A stretch of 64,000 nucleotides of DNA from Agaricus subrufescens (Eukaryota; Basidiomycota; Agaricomycetes; Agaricales; Agaricaceae), in the NCBI GenBank assembly GCA_029945375.1, contig CM057064.1:868001-932000 (forward strand). The letters run 5' to 3'. The position numbers and the translations under genes were made by a program. Within the stretch, counting starts at the first letter, position 1; each line of letters begins with the position of its first letter. This document shows positions 9,929 through 21,558 of this stretch, one piece after another. The notes under the pieces are model-generated. The model made no database searches. It saw only the letters and a program-made list of their open reading frames with translations, and had not been told where the DNA came from.

Positions 9929-12900
9929 ATGCTCCCGACTGATTCGGGCTACTCGAGTCGCCCAAACAAGCGTCCGAGAGGACCTGATTCTCTTTCAGGA
10001 CAACCTCTGGAAGCCAGTCCCACCGATGGGCTTTCTGTTCTTCCTATAGGCGATGACCATCATGTAGCCAACTTATCTCAACATGCAACCATCGTCCCAG
10101 GTCCAAATTTAGGCCTTGGACCGCCTCCTGCTGCGAGGCCCAGGAACGACGATCGTAGTCGGAAGCTTTCTTGCAAGGAATGTCGAAGGTATGTTAATTG
10201 TCTTTTCTTCCCCCCCTCACTCCTTCTGCCTTTTTTCGCGCTCAAGACCCGTGCTACAGGCTCAAATTGAAGGCAAGGGTCTATTGCCGATTCTGACGGG
10301 GTACCACTGACGGCATCTCTATCCTTAAGTGCGATCGAGTGTTCCCGTGTCAGGTATGATTTTTTTTTCTCGTTATTCTACTGTCTTTTGTTTTTGACGC
10401 TGTGAATGGGCTTGGCTTTGATTAAATTCTAATTTTTCTATTTTCAGTCGTGTGTCAAGCGGGGCTGTGGAAGTCTCTGTCCTGAAGGTAAGGTACTATG
10501 CTGAACATGCTGGCCGTCCAGTTCTGTATTGACTGATTAAATTCGTTTAGGTGCCCTGACTGCTGGACGTGGAAGTCGGTAATAACCCTTTCCCAGCCAC
10601 TGTTACCCTGTTGGAACCTGCTTGGGCTAATAGAGCCATTTTTTGGGGCTGCGGTTTTCTTTTTACAGGTTTATCCTAGCCAACACGGAGCAACTGCATG
10701 ATAAAATATCGGAATTAAGTGATCGTGTTAGGCAGCTGGAAGAGGCTTTGGAGCAGGTCCAAGCACAATGTTCGAATCAACGACATCCCCTTTTGGCTCC
10801 GGACCTGCTTAAAATTAAGACATCACAAGAGCTATATGGGACTACGCCGTTTCCACCTCCACCTCCCCTCAATGCCGATCCGACCACAGTCGCGTCACCT
10901 TCAGCGAGACAAACAGAGGGACTCGGAGAATCCGTCGGTGCACTCTCGTTGTATCCGTCTACACCGATCAAATTCGCTAACCAAACCCAAATATCTGATT
11001 CCATATCGTCGAGTTCAACAGGCGACCGTCCACGATACACAACTCCACCGGAAGTGGCGTCTGACATTTTGCAACTCAGTGCAACATTTCCGTTCCCGTG
11101 GATGGTCGATTTGAGTATGCGGAAGAGGATTCGGGATGCACTTCCGCCCCGCGAAGAAGCTGAGAGAATATGCAATGAAGCCCGCAATAATGCACTCTGG
11201 CAGTACGTCAAATTTACATATATTTCGAAAAAATTCTTTCACAATTTTGGTATTCTTCCCGCTTGAGGCTGGGTTTTTTTTTCTTTGGCTCCGCGGGCTC
11301 TGGAGTTGTTTCTTCTTTTGATGCTTTTGGAGTTTGTGATGTGTCAGACATAACTCATTTAGATGGACAGGTTCAATCTTGACACGGCGGAAACGTTTCT
11401 TCCGAATTTATTGCATTATTGTTATGAAACCCGAATCGAAAGCTTGAGTCCTCGGAGGCTGGCGTTATTATTGATGGTGCTCTCAATTGGCTCTTTGGTG
11501 GACTTAAATCAACCTCTAGGTTCGCTGCATGGAGAGGCGTATCACCATCTGGCGAGAGCCTCGGTTTGTGAAATTCCCCTGATGGAGGAGCCAGACTTTG
11601 ATGTGCTGCACGCCTTGGTGAGCTTGGAATATCAGGAGCACGGGGAGAAATGATCTGACTATCCTTTATTTCAGTTTTGCATGATCTATTACCATCTCAT
11701 TTTCTCAGATAATAAGAAGGCGGTTGGATACGCCTGGAATCTGATGGGTTTTGTAGCGAAACTAGCACAAGGAGTAAGCATGTTGTGTTCGTCGTACCTT
11801 TTCATTGGTTCTCACTTACCTTTCTGTTGACTGCAGCTCGGTCTACGTACGTTTTCTTCCCAAAACAATGGTATCTCTCGGGTAAAAACCGTTCTACCCT
11901 TCAGATCGCGATTCTACGCGCGGGGGAAAACTTATTCCGGAAGAGCATGAACGACGACGTGCGATATTTTGGGAACTTCTCAACATGGATTGTCGCATGG
12001 TGTGTTGTTCTTTTCTCTCCGCCTGCACAATGTTCTAAAATAAAATATGTGGGTGCCTGTGTTTTTTTTTTGATGCCTTATACTCCTCTATTCGTTTCTC
12101 CTTTTGGTCGCCGGACCTTGACATTGATTTCGATCATTGATGCTGGTGCCTCGCAAATCAATTGTTCGGGCCTTAGTCCTTGTCGCTCGGGCGTCCGCCT
12201 TCGATTTCTCTCGCACACGTGGATGTAGCGCGTCCCTCGTACGTTGGTGCGGGGATATATGTCCCCCGAGAGGAGATTGTTTGTGAGTGATAATGTGCCT
12301 GTGCAACAGACTAATTCTCTTATTGCCCCTTTTTTACTTTTTTGTTTGGATTTTATTTGCGGGGCGTGCATACGTTTTTGGTTTGTCGACCGGACCCGGG
12401 CCTTTCTCACACTTCTGCAAATGGTCCCCGCTGTGAATATAAATCCGGGAACCACGGATGTTCCGACATTTTCGCTCACTTCTATCCTTCACCCATTCAC
12501 TTACCGTGACACCCGTAATAACAATCCATGACGGTCAATCAGATCATAATTGGAAGAATGACTTCTTCATCAAATGTTTGTCGCCTATTCTGGAGGCAAT
12601 GACCAATGCGAAACAACAGGTTGAATACGAACGTATCCTGGAGCTCGACGGATCTGCTCGTGACTTCCCTGTGCCTTCACTCTTAGGGGAATCCGAAAAC
12701 AATACTGCGACGCCAAGATTCTTGGTTATGCAAAGAGGACTGGTGATTATGGGACGTGAGATTGGTACGCCTCTTCGTTTTCTCTCTCGTTATCCTCACC
12801 TGATACAATGTAAACATTCGATAGCATTGCTGCAGCTGCATAGGCGATACTTTACGCAGGCTATGAATAGCTCAGAGCCCTTTGACATGCATCATGAATA

Positions 12901-13850
12901 TGCTCCATCTGTGCTCGCAACATATCTAAGTGCCTCAAACTTGATTGCTGCGGTCGAACAGCTGTATGAAAAGGAATCACAGCTGAGCGTGAGGTTTTTG
13001 CACTTTTGGTTCAATGTCTTTTCGGCTGCTGTAAGTGACACATGCTTTGTGTAGAGTAAGCTCATGGTTTCATCGTGATTCGTGCAGGTGATGCTGTCAC
13101 TTTTCATTTCTCGTGCTCCTACTACGCCTCTCGCATCGTTTGCGGTTCAAGATCTGGAGAGAATATGTCGTTTGTTCCGCAAGGCTGCAAACTTACCTTT
13201 GAGTGCCAAAGTCCTGGTGTGTACTTATCCTTTGTGCAGGTTTCTACTTTCCTTATCTAACGTTTACTTTTTTTTATCTTCTGCTTTGTTAGCCGCATAT
13301 AACGAAACTTGCGGAAAAAGGAAGGCTTAGCCTGCGACAGAATATGCCTTCATCATCGCTCCTCTCGGTTGGGAATCCGTATCCTGTCACTCTTCCAGCG
13401 TCATTCGATCATGCGCACCGTACACTTGGTGAACATGCTGACCGAATGAGGCTCACTGCGCCTGCTGTCCGTTCACCTTGTGGCGGGGCAGGTGGCAGAG
13501 GCGCGTCAGCAACGACAACCACCTCTTCTTCATCTAGTACTCGCACAAGCAAGAGCCCTACCACTATCCCTGGCACAAGCACAATCATGTTGGGAACTTT
13601 AAATAATAACTATCTCGGCACACATCGGTCGTTGCCAGACACCTTACCGGATATTTACCATTTTTCAAGCATGGGTGTCGGTGTGGAAGGGAGGTATAGT
13701 TTTACTCCGGCCACGAGTACGCAGCAACAGCAGAAATCAAACTTGTTTGTGCCTTCGTCACCTAGAATTGCGGAGGATGAGAAGTTTAATTTTGATCATG
13801 GGGCGTTGACGGCGGAATTGGAGGAAACGAGTTATATGGCTTGGTTCTGA
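9929..13850 (+). CDS. Zn2Cys6 transcription factor with fungal-specific TF domain (paralogue 2)
   Basis: Fifteen exons: 9929-10188, 10260-10272, 10330-10353, 10448-10487, 10551-10578, 10669-11202, 11371-11617, 11675-11773, 11837-11846, 11905-11999, 12177-12282, 12543-12764, 12825-13030, 13088-13216, 13293-13850, about 856 aa. Zinc cluster residues are Cys82, 85, 92, 98, 101 and 110, with an extra Cys106. The RFILANTEQL helix and the whole middle domain align with paralogue 1 (CEIPLMEE, FWELLN, GRPPS, YAPSV, ISRAP), and both proteins end in an aromatic-rich motif (YMAWF here, FMVFY there). Intron 2 (10273-10329) starts with GC, so this is a GC-AG intron. Exon 9 is a 10-nt micro-exon at the same codon position as in paralogue 1. 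Predicted nuclear regulator; targets unknown. Confidence 0.9.
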
Positions 13851-14381
13851 TCTCTTTTTATCTTTGACTTTGTTTTGCTTTCTTCGTCTCTTGTTTTCGG
13901 TTTTCTGTTTTTGGGATAGAGATAGTAATGCGTTATGGATTTTTGATTTTCTTCTATTTGCTTTGTTCTTCCGATCATACCCTTTGTTCATATGCTTGCT
14001 TTCGTTGATGGATTTCGTTGCCGTTAGAACACAGATGCTAAAGTATTATGTTAACAGAAGCACTTCTGTCTTGCTTGTTTTCGATTTATTTTTCTCTTTT
14101 CGGCTTTCGATCCCTGGTTTTGATGGCTGTTATTATGATTACTCTATGATTCTATGTATCAGTTTTCCCTTGGTCTGATTTGTCTTATGTATGAGTGGAG
14201 AGGAAATCCCATAAAATGAGAGTGCTGGTTCCATTTTCAAATTCTAAGGGGCTTCAGATAGTTAGGTTAAGCATTTCCGGCAGACGTATTGAATATTGAA
14301 GTATTGCTTGATTACGTAATATTCTACCACTTAACACCCTACCTCACCTACCTTCACCTTGTATCAAAGTCGAATTTGTCA

Positions 14382-15635
14382 ATGGCCGGCCGCAATGACG
14401 GACCGGAAATACGAGACGTGTGGGCGACCAATTTGGAGATTGAAATGGAGAAAATACGAGCAATGATTGACCAATTTCCCTATGTCGCAATGGTACGCGT
14501 GTGCACCCATCCTTCGTTATCTTATATAATTGTGTCGATACAGGATACTGAATTTCCTGGTGTCGTTGCACGGCCTATAGGAACGTTCAAGACGTCTTCA
14601 GATTACCACTACCAGACGATGCGCTGTAATGTGGACCTGCTAAGGATCATTCAAGTAGGAATCACTTTGGCGGATGAGGATGGGGAACAGCCGGTTGAAT
14701 GCGGGACGTGGCAATTCAACTTCAAGTTCAACATTGAGTTGGTCATTACCGAAACTGTTCAATAGATGCAGCTGACGTTTGCCCTTCTCAACTCCACAGA
14801 GATGACATCTACGCACCAGAGTCAATCGACCTGCTCCAGAAATCCGGAATAGACTTTCAACAGCACGCGGAATATGGTATCTCGCCCAACGATTTTGCAG
14901 AGCTCATGATTACCTCGGGCTTGGTGCTGCTTCCTGACACGAAGTGGATATCATTCCATAGGTATGTTCTTGTCTGCTATCAATTGTTCTAGCCTCATTT
15001 CCCGCTCACAGTGGCTACGACTTCGGCTATTTCATTAAACTGTTAACTGCCGAATCCCTTCCGACCACTGAAGACGATTTTTTCTCCCTTCTTCATACAT
15101 GGTTCCCGACCGTCTATGACATCAAATTCCTGATGCGGTCTTGCAAACAACTAAAAGGAGGTCTTCAAGATGTTGCCGATGACCTTGGGGTGCGTGTCTA
15201 TGTTATTAACCGCTTCAATACTTGATTTGGGATTGATAGGTGATGCGCCACGGCACCTCACATCAAGCTGGCTCAGATTCACTTTTGACGTCACAGACAT
15301 TCTTCAAGCTGAAAGAAGTGTACTTCAACGGCGAAATTGACGATGCAGAGTATTCTGGCAAGCTATATGGCCTAGGTCAAACGTTCTCCGTGACGAATGG
15401 CCTCACGGACCCTTCGCGAGGTGGAGCGACAATCGCTGAGCGTGACGACCGAAACTCTTCTATACGAGACCTCCACAATCATACGCCGGGACCTGTGGGA
15501 GGGCCACAACAAGGGCAAGGTGTCAGCATGAACATGACCCTACAAGCCCTGTCGTCTATGTCACCAGGAGCTTATACCAATCAAATGAGTGTAAATGGAC
15601 CATACATGCGTACTTCTCTAGTAGGTGGTAGATAG
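14382..15635 (+). CDS. CAF1: CCR4-NOT deadenylase subunit CAF1/POP2
   Basis: Exons 14382-14492, 14544-14737, 14800-14961, 15012-15189 and 15240-15635 encode 346 aa. The protein opens with [13 protein letters not shown] and carries the DEDD-type 3'-5' exonuclease motifs: DTEFPG (Asp38, Glu40), SGYDFGY (Asp about 159), VYDIKFLM and HQAGSDS, so the catalytic acids appear intact. The CAF1 signature WQFNFKFN and the motif LLQKSGIDF are present. It removes mRNA poly(A) tails as part of CCR4-NOT. The last 70 residues form a Gly/Gln/Met-rich fungal tail of low conservation. The exon 2 donor (GTTGGT) is weak but is the one that keeps the frame. Confidence 0.93.
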
Positions 15636-18458
15636 TTTTTCTACGTTATTGCTGTGGCATCGCGTTCTTTGTATGTTGTACAATGTACATTATATTAATG
15701 CCTCGGGTTTTGGGTTGTCTCTTTAGTATCCAGTTCGACCACGCGTCCACAAGAGAGAGTAGAGCGGCCTTGCCCTCAAATGCCAAGGCGAATGCCAGAA
15801 CATATAGCTCTGGTCACCCACGGAAAGGAATGATTATTGTGCTGGTGCATGGCAGAATAGTCTCCTCATTGGGCATGGGTACAAACTAGTGAAACTCGTG
15901 TAAGACTAGGGATTGGACCACGGGAAGCAGATTCCGCGAACAAATAAATCTAAATTAAATGCAACATATCTTACCCCCACCTCCTCGGACACTCACATAC
16001 TCACTCTCACCCACTCGCCATGGTACACTCTATTACTGAAAAAGAATTGTCTCCCATTCTTCGTGGTATAATTACCTTGATCTTGTGTGTGGTTCAACGT
16101 CTGCGGGAGTTTACCAAATATTTTCGTAATAACTACCAGAGTTCACCTCGGCAGCATGGATGAACGCACGAACCAAATCGCCGCCAATAACCAGTTAAAC
16201 AGCAATGAAATAAAGAACATGGTTAAAGGTCGAAGATGGATAAAGGTTTTGGCTGACCTGATGGCCCCTACCGAGGAGAATTACCAGTGGGACTTGGCAC
16301 GGCGGGGGCGCATGAGCTTGCCATAGGCCCACTGTATTGGTTAATGCGCCAATCCACTGGTTCAGGGCTCGGTCGCATTTGTAGCTCTGGGAATTTTTAT
16401 CGGTAGTTAAGAGGGCTCTGGACTTGCGCGGACAGAATGTTCACTCACTGTTTTCTCGAGCTCGGCGACTGTCCATGGATTGGAACAACCTAGGAGCGTC
16501 TTGGGATGCCATACCCGATATCTGTAACCATGTTCCTGTCAGCGCGTCTCGGTAAACAAGGCAAAGAGGAAAAAAGCAAGAGCGAACGAGGACATGGATA
16601 TGGAGACAGCCTCGGATCATACATGAGGTTTAACCACATGTATATCGACTGTAGCCATCCATCGCAAGACTCCCGGTATGGACCTCTCGAACTCGAAAAA
16701 CCCCATAGATACGAAGTGTCGTGCGATAGACACTACAGCCGATATCCATTGATCAAGCCTGTTCAATGTTTTACCCCTCTTCAAGAGTGGCCCAAATACG
16801 GAAAAATGAACATTTGAACCAGTACAAAGCAGCACCAAGATACCGTCGTGGCCAGAAACAAGGTAGACTGTTGCTTTTGAGCAAAATTCGAGTGTGTGCT
16901 CGATAAATCGCGAAGGAAAAGGCAAGTAATCGAGGCTGGGGAACTCAGGACAGGAGGGGAGGGCTGTTGTTCTGGTCTTTCAATTCTCCGCGTGCTGTAT
17001 TAAATGCATTTCGAGGATGAGACCCTGTGGCATAGATCGATAAGGGGGCCCCCAACTGCTGGCAGAAGATGACTTCTGAGATCGAAGCTCCCTAGTGTTA
17101 AATTCGGCAAATGAAATCCAAGACTCGTCGACGTGTGGGGCGTGAAAACCTCGCCATTTCCAAGTCATTAGCCACAGTCTCCGGATAGCCCGTACTTTCG
17201 TAGTTCAGAAAGTCGTAAAACAACGGAGACGGATAGCTACGCGCTCTCAATAGTCGCTTGGACTCAAGGATTGACCAACAGTGTCCGCCTGCCTCCCAAA
17301 AATTTTCAGTCATGTATACCGTGCCCTCGCCACGTTGGGGTTATTGTTTGCAATTTTCCGATCGATATGGACAATGCCGGCGATAGGACTTGCTTCTAGG
17401 AATGCCTCTGCGTGTTCGATACCGCATTTGAGGGGAGGAAAAACATTACCCGTCTACCCATCTCCAGAACAGTCCCTACTCGTGGCCTGCAACTTCCACC
17501 TTGTTTTTATCGCCGTGGCATTTCTTTGGAAAAGGTAACGCATCAATAGAACGCGTCGTATTTTGAAGGCTGGAAGGAAGATTGAGGTTCCGTCCTTTCC
17601 CCGGACTGATGGTACTTGTTTTCCATTTTTACTGACATCGTCTCCGTCGAAATGCAGTCTTAACAGCGGTCAATATAGCCTTATAGGGCTCGGCTCACTG
17701 GTTTAAGGGACAGCTTTCTCCCTGAACGGACTGCGCGATTTTTCCGAAGGACGAACATTTTCGCATGTCAAAAGATTGTGTCAGAACTGGAGCACCCTCC
17801 GCCCCGCATTGGCCCGTATATTGGGGCAACGCAAGGATTGGATAAGCGTGGTGACCGACGCCAAATCCACGGCTCTGAACATGGAAACTTTTCAGCTTGG
17901 GATGCAGCGGCAACCTTCGGCAGTCCATCTACTCTCCCATGAATAGACACGTCAACGGACTTGACGAATTTGCGATCCGCTTATCATTCAATTAGGGCAC
18001 GTCCCGTTCAGCTAACACTACCAGAAGAATGGGTGACTTTGATCTTACGAGGCAAGTGGGGTGATTGCCGGTCCATTGACTGATGACATAGGATGGGGTA
18101 TGTGGCGTTCTGAGCTAATTCGAAAAACCAGAAGGTTGTCTATTCCGTACCTGTGACCTGAGGAACAGATCTTGTGGCCCAGAATAACCTCTTGTCAAAG
18201 GCACTTCCCCGAACACAAATACCAACGTTTGTCTTATTTCCCTTTCAAGTACCGTGATAGCATCAAATATATTGGCAAGAACTCAATACAGGTATCTACA
18301 GGGACGCCTTTCTGGGGGCAGACTCGAACACAGATTGGCCGTAGCCACGGTAATTACAAGCCTAGCATGGACCCGACACGCGCTCCGTCCGGACATGAAC
18401 ACGTCACATTATCTCGACCTATCGTATCGATAACTAGGTTATTAAAGAAGCATCACGA
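15636..18458. other. Gene-poor interval between convergent CAF1 and BZZ1
   Basis: About 2.8 kb without a gene I can support. ORFs of 60-103 codons on both strands (for example around 16506-16925 and 17098-17313) show no family motif, and I could not join them into a spliced model. GC content is moderate, so a decayed gene or old transposon is possible, but no terminal repeats or transposase motifs were seen. Confidence 0.5.
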
Positions 18459-21400
18459 TCAACAGGGACGCACATAGCTGCTTGGAAATATCCCCTTCTG
18501 CCCTTTCGAGTTTAAGCCTGTCATGGCCGCATGAGACAAGTATTATGAACACTTTTCTAGGCATTACCTTCCCACCAGCCATTTCCATACTCCTGCCCTT
18601 TAGCGGAGAGCTCAAGAACTTCACCTTCATCAAGCCCCAACTCACCCGACCCTTGCGACCGATATGGATATATTACTTTCACTGAGATCCGGTCAGGTTA
18701 TCATGATAGAGCGCGACGTCCGTGGGTACACACCTTGCCGACCAGTCCCTTGTTGGCTTGACTTGCTCTCGTCATGTTTGTGATCACCTACATAAGATGC
18801 GGGGACAAGCCCGCGCTTTCCTTGCGAATTCGAGACTTTTGCCCAACCGGAACCGTCGTCTGATTCAACCACCTGGACTGTCTCTCCCTCTGCAAATTAA
18901 CTGTCGTTACCTTTCATCTGATAATCGGAAGATGTGACTTACCTTCGACGCCAAGCTCAAATTCGGAAGATGGCGAAAACTTGAACAAGATTTGTCCATT
19001 AGGGTAACTCTCCTCTTCCTCGGGTGTCGTCGACCGAACAAAGGATGAGGGGCTAGGGTTAACGGCTGCGGCAGGGACTGACAACATTCCATAAGAACCT
19101 TGATACTCCACTGTTTACGACTCGCTTACCAGCGGCGCTGATACTTGGAGAAGCTGTTGCGCTTCGGGAACCACGACGTCGCGATGCTTTCCCCCTGCAT
19201 TCCGCTGGCATCTTTATCAAAAGTCAGTGGCAACATCCAGAAACATAATCGCCATGAACCCATACCTTGAGCTCGCACCTATTATGCACTGCGATGCCAC
19301 ACCGCTTGCATGTCTTCCCTTGCTTACTCAGACCCCAAATCGTGGCCTAAGGCGCCGAACACTCAGTAAAAGTGCCTGTCAATCACAAAAATCGCTAAAT
19401 ACCTCGCAATATCCGCAATGTGTGGGTATAGAAAAAGACGAACTCTTGAACGCGTGGGGGTGCTGTTCACCCACGTCATCTGCCCAGTGGTCAGCACCTG
19501 ATCCGACGGAAGGAGATTTACGAACCTCCAATCGCCGCCTTTATAGTTTCAATCTCAGCTTCCAAAATAATCTGCGAGGTACGGTAGAAGTTAAGTTCAT
19601 TCTGAGCTGCTAGGTAGCTCTATTCGAACATTCCCAGATGTGAGTCTGTTGCGGTCGTGAGGGGCATTCCATGTATGGACGTACATCAACTATATCGTCG
19701 ACTGGACCAACTGGATGGTCCGCAATATTGGTCTGCACTTTCCTTGATAAGTGATTGAATTCGGACTCTGTCAATGAATAACAAAATGTAAGCATCGGCA
19801 TCAGAATCTCGGGTCCTCCACAACAATCCAGCTGACCTTTCAATACGATCAGGGGAGCTAATTCTTGGGCTTTAGCCCGAGAACGGGCCAGCTTATTCTG
19901 CAACCAGATCTTGGGAGCTTCTTCAACACTAAGACTGTCCTTGATGATTGATAACGACAGGTTATCTTTTGGCAGAGATCGCGGAGGTGAATAACCCACT
20001 GTGTCATAGTGCACTGGACACGGCTCGAATTTCCAGTCATCAGGCGTGGTGAACGGACGAATATTGTGATCGATGAAGAGTTCCTGGTCCTCCGAAGTTT
20101 GGATGTGATTGATTTTTGTCTCCACATGACCTATCCTTTCCTTCAAATTGTCTAAATGATTGACTTGCAGCCGCTGAGCGAGGAGAAGAACTTTTGAAAA
20201 ACGCTCCACCAATTGGGCTTGTAGACGCTCTGTGAAAAAAAAAAAGTGGTGCATCTTTGGAATCCTGTCCCGATCATTCTCATCAAAATCCTGACTTACG
20301 AAATTCCTGGATAGACAGGTCGTGTTCAGGTCATGTTTCTGTATATACGGAGTTAAGATCTGCTTACATTTGCGACCATGGGCAGATCTGTTGCATAATA
20401 CTTGTCCTTAACTTTATTGGCAACTGCTGTACAAATCAAATACATGCTGCGGCAAAGATTAGCTAATGTCCCCTGAATCAGAAGTTTCCTTACTTCTTGC
20501 TATTCAACATATCGTTATTCTGCTGGTCGGCTTGTTTGGCAACTCGAACTTTATGTTTTTCATCTTGGGCTCTGGTCTGTGTTTATGATTTGATTTTTGT
20601 TCTTTTTGACTGCAAGAGAGGCTAAATATACCTGTTTCTGTCTGAAGTTTTCGACTTCTTCGCAATCAAGGTCGTACTGTGCAAAATATCGTCGGCTCAA
20701 GGGTAGTGATCGGCACAACAGGGTAACCAACCTTCGATTTACTCTAATGGAGCAAGACAGAGGTGAATCATCTGAAGTCACAGCTGTCGATGCACCTACT
20801 TTCTGACGATCAATATACACACGATCCCTCTCTGCCAGTGTCTTTTGGAAGAATTGGAATTCCTGTTGAAGCGACATGATATCAGTCTATAATTCGGTTC
20901 TCTTCCATAACCGAGAGTAAGCTGAACCTTTTTCTTCGTGTCACTACACCTTTTCTCGAGGGTGCGAAGCACTTCAATGACCTGCGACGTAAGCGAGTCA
21001 GCGAGGCTTATATGTTCTTGTGTTGTTTCTCCGATAGAGGTAATGAGTGCTTCATAAGCCTTGGCAAGAGTACTTGATGATCTCATGAGTAACTGCCATT
21101 TTGAGCGATTGAAAGAGCATGCTTACTTCCGCCTCAGAGTGGTGGCATCCCAACTTCTGGTTGGCTCCTCGCCGAGTATAAAGCGGGCTTCCATCTTTAC
21201 TTTCTTATCTGTAGCTTTCTTAGATAGAGCTTGCAGCTTTGTAGCATATTCTCTCTCGATGCTGGCTCGGGTTTGGTATATTTCCCTGACCTATGATTTC
21301 CGTCGTAAGTGCCTGGTTTTTTGCATTCGGATATAGATTGTATAGAGAAAGGGGTGCCAGGGTCTGTGCGAATGATGCTTACATCGCCGACTAGTTCAAG

Positions 21401-21558
21401 ATGGGCATCATATAGAGCGCCGATGCGCTCGACTTGATCCTATTATTCCAGTTCAATAGTAGATCGACATCAGAGCGTTGCCAGGGGTGGAGTGTATGGG
21501 ATGACATTACTGGGAGAGCGTTTCCATATGTTTTCTCCGGTTCGGCGGCAGGTTCCAT
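18459..21558 (-). CDS. BZZ1: BZZ1-like F-BAR, C1 and double SH3 domain protein
   Basis: Twenty exons on minus: 21511-21558, 21383-21439, 21127-21290, 20928-21081, 20800-20862, 20632-20676, 20494-20576, 20368-20446, 20300-20306, 19837-20229, 19685-19767, 19526-19619, 19403-19479, 19266-19346, 19130-19211, 18943-19110, 18788-18889, 18734-18748, 18568-18675, 18459-18517; about 653 aa. Residues 1-300 form an F-BAR coiled-coil domain (YGNALPDQVERI, IEREYATKLQAL). Residues about 430-480 are a C1 zinc finger (H, CGYC, CKRCG, HNRC). Two C-terminal SH3 domains follow (GLVPASYV and GIFPSSYV). The role is membrane curvature and activation of actin assembly at endocytic sites, as for yeast Bzz1. Exon 9 is 7 nt and exon 18 is 15 nt. 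The exon 15/16 junction is ambiguous (see findings), so that linker is uncertain. Confidence 0.88.
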
